DNA from: ZC4RG30 sp039932715
GTDB taxonomy: Bacteria; Pseudomonadota; Gammaproteobacteria; Steroidobacterales; Steroidobacteraceae
Reading direction: 5' to 3'
Length of the DNA stretch: 64,000 nt
Assembly (NCBI GenBank): GCA_039932715.1
Contig: JBDTPN010000017.1
Coordinates: forward strand, 1-64,000
A program made the position numbers and the translations under genes. Positions 17,562 through 25,880 of this stretch are shown here, in pieces. The notes beneath the pieces are model-generated. The model saw only the letters and a program-made list of their open reading frames with translations, was not told where the DNA came from and did not search any database. Numbering within the stretch: the first letter of the stretch is position 1; every line of letters begins with the position of its first letter.

Positions 17562-18778
17562 GAGGCGTCGAGCACCCACAACTTGGCAACACGCGACCAG
17601 GTTGCGTCATCGGACTTCACAGCCTTGAAGGTTTTCTGTGCCTCGGCCTTGTTGCCGCTGCGCAGCTGCGCGATGCCCAGCATGATCTGGCCTTCGGGAG
17701 TCTTTAGCCCACCCTTGGCCAGGCCGCGGGTCAGGGCTTCAATCGCCTTGTCGTTCTGTCCGTAGCTCAGATAGGCACTTCCAAGGGCCACATCTGCGTC
17801 ACCGGTCTTGGCGGCCTTGGCCTCCACTTCAGATTTGGCCAGAGTAGTCTGGTCAGTGGCCGCAGCCTTCTTGGCCGTATCCAGCAGGCGCTGGGTGCGG
17901 TCCTTGACGCGCTGGTCCGTGAATACATTGGCCGCAAAGCCCTGCTCCAGCACCTTCTGCGCTTCACCAGGAGTGCCGGCTTCCATGGCCAGCTGTGCCA
18001 TTTCCGTGTAGTCGGAAGGCTGGGCCAGCGTCTTGGTTTCCTGCATCAGACGGTAGACATTGAGCGTCTGCCGGTCGGTTATCCCCTGTGCGCGCAGCAC
18101 TGAATAGAGCAAGCCGTTCCAGTAGGCGGGCTTGGGGTAATAAACCACCAGCTTTTCCTGGGCATTGGAAGCCGCCGAATTCTCATTGGCCTTCTCGCAG
18201 GAGTTGGCATACAGCTGCAGCGACTGTTCCTTGGGCGTCTGGCCGCGCTTTTCCTGGTCGCCGATGTAATCGGTCAGGAACTTGCATGCTTCCTTGTAGT
18301 TCTTCATCAGGTAGTAGGACTGCGCCACCATGGTGTACGACTCGGCATCGCCGGCACCGCTTTTGATGAGCTTGTTGTAACTCTCGGCAGCCTTGGCGTA
18401 GTTCTGCTGCTGATAGGCGATGGACGCCAGCGCCTTGTTGATGGTGGCCTCTTCGGCCGGCGTGGTCAGGCCCGTGGCCAGTTCGGCTTCCATGGACTCG
18501 GCGGCCTTGGCGGTGTTGCCCTTCTTGAGGTATGAGAACACCAGCACCTGGTAGGACACATAGGAGTCAAACGCCGTCTTGCCGGGCAGTGCCAGGGCTT
18601 CATTTGCCTTGGCAATGGCGTCGTCGTATTTCTGGGCCTTCATGGCGTCCTGTGCAGCCTTGAGCGGCTTCTGGGCCGCCTTGCTGACAGTCGGCTTCTC
18701 GGCCGCGCTGGTTGAAACAGATATGCCACCGGCAAGGACCAGGCCCAACGCGATCGCGGAAATAAGCGACTTCGACAT
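17558..18778 (-). CDS. periplasmic TPR protein of the TonB operon
   Basis: The 406-residue product has a cleavable signal peptide (about residues 1-25, ending STSAA) and repeated helix pairs with TPR spacing throughout, for example AAESYNKLIKSGAGDAESYT and DVALGSAYLSYGQNDKAIEA. It is Lys- and Ala-rich. TPR proteins at the end of tonB-exbB-exbD gene sets are known in several gammaproteobacteria and are thought to support TonB-dependent uptake in the periplasm; the exact role here is inferred from context. It starts 104 bp after exbD2, with a hairpin between them, and overlaps the peroxiredoxin gene. Confidence 0.8.
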   Translation of the reverse strand: MSKSLISAIALGLVLAGGISVSTSAAEKPTVSKAAQKPLKAAQDAMKAQKYDDAIAKANEALALPGKTAFDSYVSYQVLVFSYLKKGNTAKAAESMEAELATGLTTPAEEATINKALASIAYQQQNYAKAAESYNKLIKSGAGDAESYTMVAQSYYLMKNYKEACKFLTDYIGDQEKRGQTPKEQSLQLYANSCEKANENSAASNAQEKLVVYYPKPAYWNGLLYSVLRAQGITDRQTLNVYRLMQETKTLAQPSDYTEMAQLAMEAGTPGEAQKVLEQGFAANVFTDQRVKDRTQRLLDTAKKAAATDQTTLAKSEVEAKAAKTGDADVALGSAYLSYGQNDKAIEALTRGLAKGGLKTPEGQIMLGIAQLRSGNKAEAQKTFKAVKSDDATWSRVAKLWVLDAS

Positions 18779-18833
18779 GATTAACCCCTGTTGCAACACT
18801 TTTCCCTGACTAGAGCCTGCTCCAAAATACCTA

Positions 18834-18857
18834 AACGGGGGCTGAAGAGCCCCCGTT
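18834..18857 (-). terminator. hairpin between exbD2 and the TPR gene
   Basis: A perfect 10-bp inverted repeat (AACGGGGGCT / AGCCCCCGTT) with a four-base loop follows exbD2 on the minus strand. The sequence after it has only a short T run (TATTTT a few bases on), so it is more likely a partial terminator or mRNA-stabilising hairpin that lowers expression of the downstream TPR and peroxiredoxin genes than a full stop. Confidence 0.6.
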
Positions 18858-18882
18858 GGCAAGGTCCTGCCCGGGGGCTGGA

Positions 18883-19308
18883 CTATTCGCGGAACTCCGC
18901 GACGTTCGTGAATCCCATTCTGACCATTTTCTGTCGCTGGGCCGAGGCCATGACATTGGCCACGACATCGTACTTGGCACGGCGATCCGGCCGCAGGTGG
19001 ATCTCGGGCTGCGGATCCTTGGCGGCTTCCTGCTTGAAGTAGGAATCCAGAGTCTTGATATCCGGCACTGGCGTGGAATTCCAGACAATGGTGCCGTCGA
19101 AGTCTATCTCGATGTTGATTACTTCGGGCGGCACATCCGGCGGCGGATTGTCGTTGGGCCGCGGCATGTCGAGCTTGACCGCGTGGTTCATGATCGGAAG
19201 CGTCACGATCAGCATCACCAGCAGCACCAGCATCACGTCGATCAGCGGCGTCGTGTTGACATCGCACATCGGCGCATCGGAACCACCTGAGGAAACATTC
19301 ATGCTCAT
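18883..19308 (-). CDS. exbD: ExbD-family proton-channel subunit, second copy
   Basis: A 141-residue protein with one membrane segment near the N-terminus: CDVNTTPLIDVMLVLLVMLI, containing the essential Asp of the ExbD/TolR helix. The C-terminal periplasmic domain ends with RRAKYDVVANVMASAQRQKM. It follows a related but distinct exbD 18 bp upstream. Paired exbD genes after tonB-exbB are typical of Xanthomonas relatives, where the second copy is often needed only for some substrates. Confidence 0.93.
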   Translation of the reverse strand: MSMNVSSGGSDAPMCDVNTTPLIDVMLVLLVMLIVTLPIMNHAVKLDMPRPNDNPPPDVPPEVINIEIDFDGTIVWNSTPVPDIKTLDSYFKQEAAKDPQPEIHLRPDRRAKYDVVANVMASAQRQKMVRMGFTNVAEFRE

Positions 19309-19326
19309 GGAGTTTTCTGCCCAGCC

Positions 19327-19755
19327 TTATTCAACGGCCACGGGTTCAGTCAGGAACCCGACTTTGACGATGCCACCCTGCTGGATGGTGTAGATGACCC
19401 GTCCGATGGCCTCGTAGCGCGCATTGCGGTCACCGCGGATGTGGATTTCCGGCTGCGGCACCTTGCGTGCTTCAGTCACCACCAGGTCGAGCAGCTTGGA
19501 CCGATCTTGCACCAGCCCACCCTTCCAATAGATCTTGCCGGCGGCGTCGATCGAAATCGGGATGTCCTCCGGCTTGGTCTGGGTCGGGATGTTCTTGGGT
19601 GTCGGCATCTGCACCTTCACCGTGGGCACGATCACCGGAATGGTGATCAGGAAGATGATCAACATCACCAGCATCACGTCCACCAGTGGCGTGGTGTTGA
19701 TGGTGGAGATGACTTCATCGTCACCGCCGTCACTTCCCGGAACGCTCATCGACAT
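19327..19755 (-). CDS. exbD: ExbD-family proton-channel subunit, first copy
   Basis: The 142-residue product has the transmembrane helix STINTTPLVDVMLVMLIIFL with the conserved Asp that carries protons, then a periplasmic domain ending RNARYEAIGRVIYTIQQGG. ExbD works with ExbB to power TonB from the proton gradient in the inner membrane. It lies 27 bp after exbB and is clearly similar to the following copy, so the pair comes from duplication. Confidence 0.94.
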   Translation of the reverse strand: MSMSVPGSDGGDDEVISTINTTPLVDVMLVMLIIFLITIPVIVPTVKVQMPTPKNIPTQTKPEDIPISIDAAGKIYWKGGLVQDRSKLLDLVVTEARKVPQPEIHIRGDRNARYEAIGRVIYTIQQGGIVKVGFLTEPVAVE

Positions 19756-19782
19756 GGTCGTGCCCCTTGGGTGTAGCGCGTA

Positions 19783-20526
19783 TTACTTGCGGACTGCCGG
19801 TGCAGCCGCGCGATGAGCAACCGGAATGTCAGGACGCAGGCCGCCGATGAGGTTGGATTCCAGGTCACCGGTGAACTCGCGCAGCGCATCCTTGATGGAA
19901 CTGTTGCGGCGCAGGAGGATGTTGTAACCGAACACCGCAGGCACCGCGACCGCCAGACCGATGGCCGTCATGATCAACGCCTCACCGACGGGGCCGGCAA
20001 CCTTGTCGATGCTGGGCTGACCCGAGAGACCGATCGAGATCAGCGCCTTGAGGATGCCGTACACCGTGCCGAACAGGCCGACGAACGGAGCAGTTGAACC
20101 CACCGTCGCCAGGAAAGACAGTCCCGTGGACAGCTTGCTGTTGAGGTTGTCCACCGAGCGCTGCAGCGCCATGGCCAGCCAGTCGCGCAGGCTGATGCGA
20201 TCGCCCAGGCGGCCCTCATGATGCGAGGCAGCGCGCAATGCGCTCTCGGCGATCACGCGGAAGTCATCGTCCTTGGGCAGGCGGTCCGCACCTTCGCGCG
20301 CCGTGCCGGCAGACCAGAAACTCTTTTCCACTGCCCGCACCGATTTGCCCAGGCGGTATTGATCCCACAGCTTCGTGAAGATGATGTACCAGGACACCAA
20401 CGACATGATGAGGAGGATACCCATGACGGTGTAGGACACCGCGTCACCATGGGTGACGAGGGCTTCCAGACCGTACGGATTGTTGGTTGCGGCAGATGAC
20501 GCTGCGGCGGTTGCTTCGTTTTCCAT
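19783..20526 (-). CDS. exbB: ExbB-family proton-channel subunit
   Basis: ExbB forms the pentameric channel around ExbD. The 247 residues have the usual three membrane helices: one near residues 30-55 (YTVMGILLIMSLVSWYIIF), then after a cytoplasmic loop the helix FLATVGSTAPFVGLFGTVYG and the last helix GEALIMTAIGLAVAVPAVFG. The conserved Thr and Glu of the channel are present in these last two. It is preceded by tonB at 69 bp. Confidence 0.95.
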   Translation of the reverse strand: MENEATAAASSAATNNPYGLEALVTHGDAVSYTVMGILLIMSLVSWYIIFTKLWDQYRLGKSVRAVEKSFWSAGTAREGADRLPKDDDFRVIAESALRAASHHEGRLGDRISLRDWLAMALQRSVDNLNSKLSTGLSFLATVGSTAPFVGLFGTVYGILKALISIGLSGQPSIDKVAGPVGEALIMTAIGLAVAVPAVFGYNILLRRNSSIKDALREFTGDLESNLIGGLRPDIPVAHRAAAPAVRK

Positions 20527-20595
20527 TTTAGTCCTCGATTACTAACCTGATTTGCCGCCCCGTAGCGGACATGAGCTGATGAATTCCGGCTTCTC

Positions 20596-21225
20596 TTACT
20601 TCAATTTGAACTTGATCGGCAGGGCCGCGCACGCTTCGACAGGCTTGCCGCCCTCGGTGGCTGGATTGAAGCGATACAGCTTCGCAACCTTGAGGGCTGC
20701 TTCATCCAGACGATCGAATCCCGAGGTGTCGGCCAGTGTCGCAGTGGTCACCTTGCCGTTGACCCCCACGCAGACCTTGACCTTGGCCGTGCCTTCCTCG
20801 CCCAGGCGCGTGGACGTGGGTGGGTAGTATTCGTCGACATTGGGCTGCGACGACTTGGCATTGAGCTTGAGGCTGGTGCCAGGGGTTGCCGGCGGCGGCG
20901 GTGGCTTTGGCGGCACAGGGCGATCCGTCACGTTCACAATAGCAGTGGATGGCGGAGCATCCGGAGTGATCTGGATGTCGACAACTGGCGGCGGCACTTC
21001 AACCGGAGGCATTTCGAGTTTCGGCGGCGGCGGCGGTGGCGGCGGCTTGTCATCTTTCTGTTCGTTGATGATGTCCGCGACGATAGGCGGAGTGATGACC
21101 GCCATCACCTTCCAAGCGAACCCGCTCTTGAGACCCCAGATGAGGATCACATGGAACAGGATCAACAGCAGCAGAAAGACTCCGCGCCGTGAGAACCAGT
21201 TAGTTTCGGTTGTATATACGCCCAT
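20596..21225 (-). CDS. tonB: TonB energy-transducing protein
   Basis: TonB passes energy from ExbB/ExbD to outer-membrane receptors. The 209-residue protein has a cytoplasmic tip, one membrane anchor (RRGVFLLLLILFHVILIWGL), a Pro-rich periplasmic spacer with a run of eight prolines (about residues 57-64) and more K/P/V repeats, and a C-terminal TonB domain (YYPPTSTRLGEEGTAKVKVC to the FNPATEGGKPV segment). The ATG is at 21225. It heads the exbB-exbD-exbD-TPR-peroxiredoxin unit. Confidence 0.94.
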   Translation of the reverse strand: MGVYTTETNWFSRRGVFLLLLILFHVILIWGLKSGFAWKVMAVITPPIVADIINEQKDDKPPPPPPPPKLEMPPVEVPPPVVDIQITPDAPPSTAIVNVTDRPVPPKPPPPPATPGTSLKLNAKSSQPNVDEYYPPTSTRLGEEGTAKVKVCVGVNGKVTTATLADTSGFDRLDEAALKVAKLYRFNPATEGGKPVEACAALPIKFKLK

Positions 21226-21290
21226 GACTCTCTGTACTTCTGGTTAGCGTCGACCTGTTACGGCCGATTCCCCGATTCCGTGAGCGCCGG

Positions 21291-21319
21291 AAGGTAGCGG
21301 CCTTTGCATTCCTTCGCAA
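21291..21319 (-). promoter_or_regulatory. candidate sigma-70 promoter of the tonB operon
   Basis: On the minus strand, TTGCGA (4 of 6) and TACCTT (4 of 6) are separated by 17 bases and lie about 65 bases before the tonB ATG. A Fur site would be expected for an iron-uptake tonB, but I see no clear match. The rest of 21226-21423, the longest gene-free stretch in the window, is AT-richer than its surroundings and shows no small ORF I can support and no strong terminator for either neighbour. Confidence 0.4.
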
Positions 21320-21423
21320 GTATTGCGGGTTATCTAATCCTGTGGCAGGAAAATAATAAAAGCAATCGGACACTCACTCAACAATCAGGTAAATCCCTCA
21401 AAAGTTGCCGCAAAAAGCAGGTG

Positions 21424-23091
21424 TCAAGTCACCGCGCCGCGACTGGCACTGGAGACAACCCGCGCATATCGACCCAATACGCCACGCACCGTATAGGGGC
21501 GCGGCTTACGCCAGGCACGCGCGCGGCGCTTGAGTTCAGCCGCGCTCAGCGCCACCGCAATGCTTCTGCGCCTGGCATCAATGGTGACCACATCACCGGA
21601 CTTTATAAGGCCAATAGGCCCTCCAAGGGCGGCTTCGGGGGCCAGATGCCCCACTACGAACCCATGGCTGCCCCCCGAAAACCTTCCATCGGTAATCAAA
21701 GCCACCTTGTCCCCCAGGCCGCGTCCCATGATGGCGCCGGTGGGACTCAGCATTTCGCGCATGCCCGGACCCCCCACCGGTCCTTCACCGCGGATCACCA
21801 CCACATCGCCCGCCTTGACCCTGCCGGCCAGGATTGCAGCGGTGGCGCGCTCTTCCCCTTCGAATACGCGCGCCGGACCGGTGAACGCCAGGCCTTCCTT
21901 GCCAGTGAGTTTTGCCACGGCTCCTTCTGGGGCCAGGTTTCCTTTGAGAACAATCAGATGACTTTCTTTCTTGATGGGATTTGTGAAGGGCCGGATGGCT
22001 TCCTGGCCCGCAGGATAATCAGCCACGCCCACCAGGTTCTGCGCCATGGTCTTGCCTGTGACCGTCATGCACTCGCCATGCAGCAATCCGGCATCCAGCA
22101 GGCGCTTCATCAGTGGCCTGATGCCGCCGATGGCAATGATCTCGGACATCAGGTATCTGCCACTGGGACGCACGTCTGCCAGCACCGGCACGCGCTTGCC
22201 GATGCGATTGAAGTCCTCGAGCGCAAGCTTCACGCCTGCTTCATGGGCAATTGCCAACAGGTGCAGCACGGCATTGGTGGAGCCCGCCAGCGCAATGGTC
22301 ACGGTGATCGCGTTTTCAAAGGCCTTGCGCGTGAGTATGTCGCTGGGCGTGATCCCCGCCTGTAGCAGGCGCACCACGGCCTCCCCTGCGCGGCGGCAAT
22401 CCTCATGCTTGTTCTGGCTCACGGCTTCCTGTGCCGAGCTGTTGGGCAATGAAAGACCCAGCGCTTCAATGGCCGATGCCATGGTATTGGCGGTGTACAT
22501 GCCGCCGCAGCTGCCGGGCCCGGGTATGGCCGTGCGTTCCACTTCGAGCAGCTGGGCCTCGCTGATCTTGCCGCTGGCGCGCCCACCCACGGCTTCGAAC
22601 ACCGACACCACGTCAGTGTGTCCTGCTCCCGGCTTTATGGTCCCGCCATACACAAACACGGCCGGTCGGTTCATGCGCGCGATGGCCATGGCGCAACCGG
22701 GGATGTTCTTGTCACAGCCGCCAATGGCGACAAAGCCATCAAAGCCCTCTGCACCCACCACGGTCTCGATGGAATCGGCGATGACTTCGCGCGACACCAG
22801 CGAATAGCGCATGCCCGGCGAGCCCATGGCAATGCCATCGGACACCGTGATGGTGTTGAACTGCACGGCTTTGGCGCCGGCGGCATCCACACCGGCCGCG
22901 GCTTCGCGCGCCAGCTGGTCGATGTGCATGTTGCACGGCGTGACATTGGCCCAGGTAGAGGCAATGCCCACCTGCGGCTTGCTGAAATCCGCATCGGTGA
23001 AACCCACCGCGCGCAACATGGCGCGCGCTGGCGCGTTGCTGAGCCCATCAACCACAAGACGCGAATGCTGGCGTGGATCGGGACGTGTCAT
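21424..23091 (-). CDS. ilvD: dihydroxy-acid dehydratase
   Basis: IlvD dehydrates 2,3-dihydroxy acids in valine and isoleucine synthesis. The 555-residue protein is of the shorter (about 560) class. It shows CNMHIDQLA, GGCDKNIPGCAMAIARMNRP, PGPGSCGGMYTANTMASAIE (iron-sulphur Cys ligands) and the C-terminal ITDGRFSGGSHGFVVGH. ATG 23091 overlaps the stop of the MFS gene (ATGA). It is transcribed with pepA and the transporter, away from the ilvC-leu operon, so branched-chain synthesis is split across two divergent units here. Confidence 0.95.
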   Translation of the reverse strand: MTRPDPRQHSRLVVDGLSNAPARAMLRAVGFTDADFSKPQVGIASTWANVTPCNMHIDQLAREAAAGVDAAGAKAVQFNTITVSDGIAMGSPGMRYSLVSREVIADSIETVVGAEGFDGFVAIGGCDKNIPGCAMAIARMNRPAVFVYGGTIKPGAGHTDVVSVFEAVGGRASGKISEAQLLEVERTAIPGPGSCGGMYTANTMASAIEALGLSLPNSSAQEAVSQNKHEDCRRAGEAVVRLLQAGITPSDILTRKAFENAITVTIALAGSTNAVLHLLAIAHEAGVKLALEDFNRIGKRVPVLADVRPSGRYLMSEIIAIGGIRPLMKRLLDAGLLHGECMTVTGKTMAQNLVGVADYPAGQEAIRPFTNPIKKESHLIVLKGNLAPEGAVAKLTGKEGLAFTGPARVFEGEERATAAILAGRVKAGDVVVIRGEGPVGGPGMREMLSPTGAIMGRGLGDKVALITDGRFSGGSHGFVVGHLAPEAALGGPIGLIKSGDVVTIDARRRSIAVALSAAELKRRARAWRKPRPYTVRGVLGRYARVVSSASRGAVT

Positions 23092-24374
23092 GTGTGTCTG
23101 GTTCCTCTGTGGTACTTCATGCGATTGAAACCGATCGCGCCGGCTAACGTCATGGCGATGGGCAACACCAATGCAAAGCGCCCGGCACCGGCATGGAATC
23201 TTTCCAGCCATGTGTAGAGCACCACGCCCAGGGGCGGCGCGATCAGTCCGCGCATGCGGGTGAGCGTCACATTGACTCCCATGTATTGTTGCACCTTGCC
23301 CAGCGACGCGAAATCGTTGTGGCCCAGGTTCCATCCCAGGTTGGCCCCTGCGGTGGCGATGCCAAACAGCACGCCCGCTACCCACAGCAGCCAGACGGTT
23401 CCCGAGAAAACAGCCGCAATCACTACCGTCATTGCGCCAATCAGCACCCAGCACTGGCGCGCGCGAAATTCGATAACGTGACCGGCGTCGAACAGGCGTG
23501 CCCACATGGGAGTGAATATCGGTATGCACAGCAGCGGCACGATGGTGAGCATTCCCACCTGCAATGCGGCGGGAATGTGCAGGTGGTCTGAATACAGGAT
23601 CACCAGTTGCGCACCGATCATCAGGTTGCCGGCGCCATAAAACGCAAGACAGGTCAGGAAGCGGCGATATTCGGGATCGGAGCGCAGGATCTGGCGCATC
23701 ACGCGGAAGCTGAATACCTCGGAGGCGGCGCTGGCGGCCAGTTCCTCGCGTTGCAGGCGATAGGCCTGGCGCACGCGCATGCGTTTGTAAAGCCATGCGG
23801 CCAGCAGTCCGGCCGCACCTGCCAATGCATAAAGCCAACGCGATAGTTCCGGACGGGTCTGCAGGATGATGCCGGCCATTCCCGCCGCGAGGACCATGCC
23901 CAGGGCGGTGAAGATGACGATGCGTCCGGTGATCTGCGCCAGCACCGCGCGCGGATAGTTGCTGCTCCACACGCTGGAGCGCACGGTGAGTATTCCTGCC
24001 CAGATCACGCGCGCCGCAATCACCGACAGCACCGTGACGGCAAGCCCGGTGCTGGCGCGTGGCGAGAGCCCGATGACTCCAACCACCAGGCCGAATACGG
24101 CCAGCAGGGTGACCAGCAACCGGATCTTGCCGCGTGCGTGTGCGAGGTTGGCCCAGGCAAAACTGGTCATGTTGGCGATGGCCGGCGAGCCGCTGACAAA
24201 TGCCACTGCGAAGTTGAGTACTTCAGGATCCGCATGGCCGGTGAAGTTGCGTTTCACCAATACGGCCGCAGTCGCACCTTCAACCAGGCCCAGCGCGAAA
24301 CCTCCCAGGGACCACGGCAGGATCTCGCGCCGGTACAGGGCCTGCGCAAGTGCACTGGGTTTGCGGGGGCTCAT
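23088..24374 (-). CDS. MFS-type membrane transporter
   Basis: A 428-residue integral membrane protein with about 11-12 hydrophobic helices in two halves separated by a basic cytoplasmic loop (YKRMRVRQAYRLQREEL). The loop after helix 2 and the FGIATAGANLGWNLGHNDF segment are compatible with the major facilitator superfamily. No substrate can be read from the sequence. It sits between pepA and ilvD with 4-bp overlaps on both sides, which suggests amino acid or peptide export, but this is only context. Confidence 0.75.
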   Translation of the reverse strand: MSPRKPSALAQALYRREILPWSLGGFALGLVEGATAAVLVKRNFTGHADPEVLNFAVAFVSGSPAIANMTSFAWANLAHARGKIRLLVTLLAVFGLVVGVIGLSPRASTGLAVTVLSVIAARVIWAGILTVRSSVWSSNYPRAVLAQITGRIVIFTALGMVLAAGMAGIILQTRPELSRWLYALAGAAGLLAAWLYKRMRVRQAYRLQREELAASAASEVFSFRVMRQILRSDPEYRRFLTCLAFYGAGNLMIGAQLVILYSDHLHIPAALQVGMLTIVPLLCIPIFTPMWARLFDAGHVIEFRARQCWVLIGAMTVVIAAVFSGTVWLLWVAGVLFGIATAGANLGWNLGHNDFASLGKVQQYMGVNVTLTRMRGLIAPPLGVVLYTWLERFHAGAGRFALVLPIAMTLAGAIGFNRMKYHRGTRHT

Positions 24375-25777
24375 CCGTAGCGCTGGCGCAGCAGGTTCGC
24401 AATGGCGCGTACGCCCTGCGCTTCTGCACCCACGGGCCGTCCCGGTCGGTCACGGGGATTCCACCCGTAGATGTCCAGGTGTAGCCAGCGCTGGGGATGC
24501 GCCACGAAACGCCGCAGGAAAAGTGCCGCGGTAATCGACCCGCCCAGTCCACTGGACGGCGCGTTGTTGAGGTCGGCAATGCGGCTGGAAAGCTCGTCGT
24601 CATAGCCATCCCACAGCGGCATGGCCCACAAGGGGTCGGCGCATTCCTGGCCGGATTTGACCAGTTCACCGACCAGCGCAGCATCACCGCCATACACGGG
24701 TGGCAGTTCTGCGCCCAGCGCAATTCTCGCCGCGCCGGTGAGCGTGGCCAGGTCTATGAGCAGATCGGGTTGGTCTTCGCCGGCCAGCGTCAGTGCATCG
24801 GCCAGTACCAGCCGGCCTTCGGCATCGGTGTTGCCGATTTCCACGGTGAGGCCCTTGCGCGAGCGACACACATCGCCGGGACGAAATGCGGCGCCGTCCA
24901 CGCTGTTTTCAACCGCGGGGATCAGCACGCGCAGATCCACCTTGACGTCCAGCATGCGCAGCATTAACGCAACGCCCAGTGCAGAGGCCGCGCCGCCCAT
25001 GTCCTTTTTCATCAGCAGCATTCCTGCGGATGCCTTGATATCCAGGCCGCCGGTGTCGAAGCACACGCCCTTGCCCACCAGCGTGACGCGGGGCGCGCCG
25101 GGACGCGCGAATTTCAGATCGATCAAACGTGGCGCGCGCGGGCTGCCTTTGCCCACTGCTGCAATCAACGGGAAGTGCTGGTCCAGCATCGCGCCGCTGA
25201 CTATCTCGATGTTGCCGCCCTGCTGCTGCGCCAGGTCGCCGGCCACGTTTGCCAGTTCTTCCGGCCCCATGTCGTTGGCGGGTGTGTTGATGAGGTCGCG
25301 TGCCAGCTGCTGCGACGCGATTGCCGCTGCTAGCCAGACACGATCAGCGCCTGCAGGACTGTGCAGACGCGCCCTGCGCGTCACGGACAACGAGGGACGA
25401 TAGCGCGCGTAGCGGTAGCCACCCGTGCCCCATCCCAGGGCCAGGGCGTTTTCCGGCGGCCCGATGAGCTCCGCAGCAGGTGCCAGTCGATAGTCCCCTG
25501 GCGGCAGGCGATCAGCCAGTGCCGCGCCCAGCCAGCACAGATCGTGATTGCCGGGCATGGCAGTGCCCAGCCCCACGCAAACCAGCGCCGGTGCGCCGCC
25601 GGCATCCGGGACAATCTGCCACCGGCCGCGGTCAGGACGGAATGCCGAACGCTGCAGCCAGCGTTGTGCCGTGGGTTGTGCTGCCATCCAGCTGGCAAAT
25701 GCGCTCTCGGTGACCAGGTGCAGCGGCAATGCAGCGGTGGTGTCGAGCGGCAGCGTGGCCAGGGGATCGGGAGTCAT
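24371..25777 (-). CDS. M17 leucyl aminopeptidase
   Basis: A cytoplasmic metallo-aminopeptidase that removes N-terminal residues from peptides. The catalytic domain carries GKGVCFDTGGLDIKASAGML, KKDMGGAASALG and the signature NTDAEGRLVLADALTLA, which together supply the two-metal site. At 468 residues it is shorter than E. coli PepA (503), mostly in the N-terminal domain. I use ATG 25777; TTG 25780 directly before it is the alternative. It heads the pepA-like / MFS / ilvD unit and is divergent from ilvC. Confidence 0.93.
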   Translation of the reverse strand: MTPDPLATLPLDTTAALPLHLVTESAFASWMAAQPTAQRWLQRSAFRPDRGRWQIVPDAGGAPALVCVGLGTAMPGNHDLCWLGAALADRLPPGDYRLAPAAELIGPPENALALGWGTGGYRYARYRPSLSVTRRARLHSPAGADRVWLAAAIASQQLARDLINTPANDMGPEELANVAGDLAQQQGGNIEIVSGAMLDQHFPLIAAVGKGSPRAPRLIDLKFARPGAPRVTLVGKGVCFDTGGLDIKASAGMLLMKKDMGGAASALGVALMLRMLDVKVDLRVLIPAVENSVDGAAFRPGDVCRSRKGLTVEIGNTDAEGRLVLADALTLAGEDQPDLLIDLATLTGAARIALGAELPPVYGGDAALVGELVKSGQECADPLWAMPLWDGYDDELSSRIADLNNAPSSGLGGSITAALFLRRFVAHPQRWLHLDIYGWNPRDRPGRPVGAEAQGVRAIANLLRQRYG

Positions 25778-25827
25778 CAAGGGGATTCTAAGCGATGCGG
25801 CCCCCGGCCCAGCGCCACTTTTGACGC

Positions 25828-25833
25828 TATAAT
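25828..25833 (+). promoter_or_regulatory. consensus -10 element of the ilvC-leu operon
   Basis: A perfect TATAAT lies 47 bases before the ilvC ATG; no clear -35 is seen, though TTGACG ends one base before it (too close to act as its -35). A GGGAG ribosome site stands seven bases before the ilvC start. The leader is too short for a classical ilv attenuator peptide. Confidence 0.5.
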
Positions 25834-25880
25834 GATCGGCTCACGTGGTTTGTCACTGATTCAATATCGGGAGTTTTGCG

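Noticed and set aside
21020..21060. GGC/GGT-rich repeat inside tonB
   Set aside because: It encodes the proline run of the TonB spacer, not a mobile or satellite repeat.
21226..21423. Possible small RNA or riboswitch in the longest gap
   Set aside because: No recognisable aptamer or strong fold; only promoter-like boxes for tonB.
21304..22365. 353-residue plus-strand frame opposite ilvD
   Set aside because: IlvD is a complete enzyme on the other strand; this frame is His/Arg-rich without family motifs.
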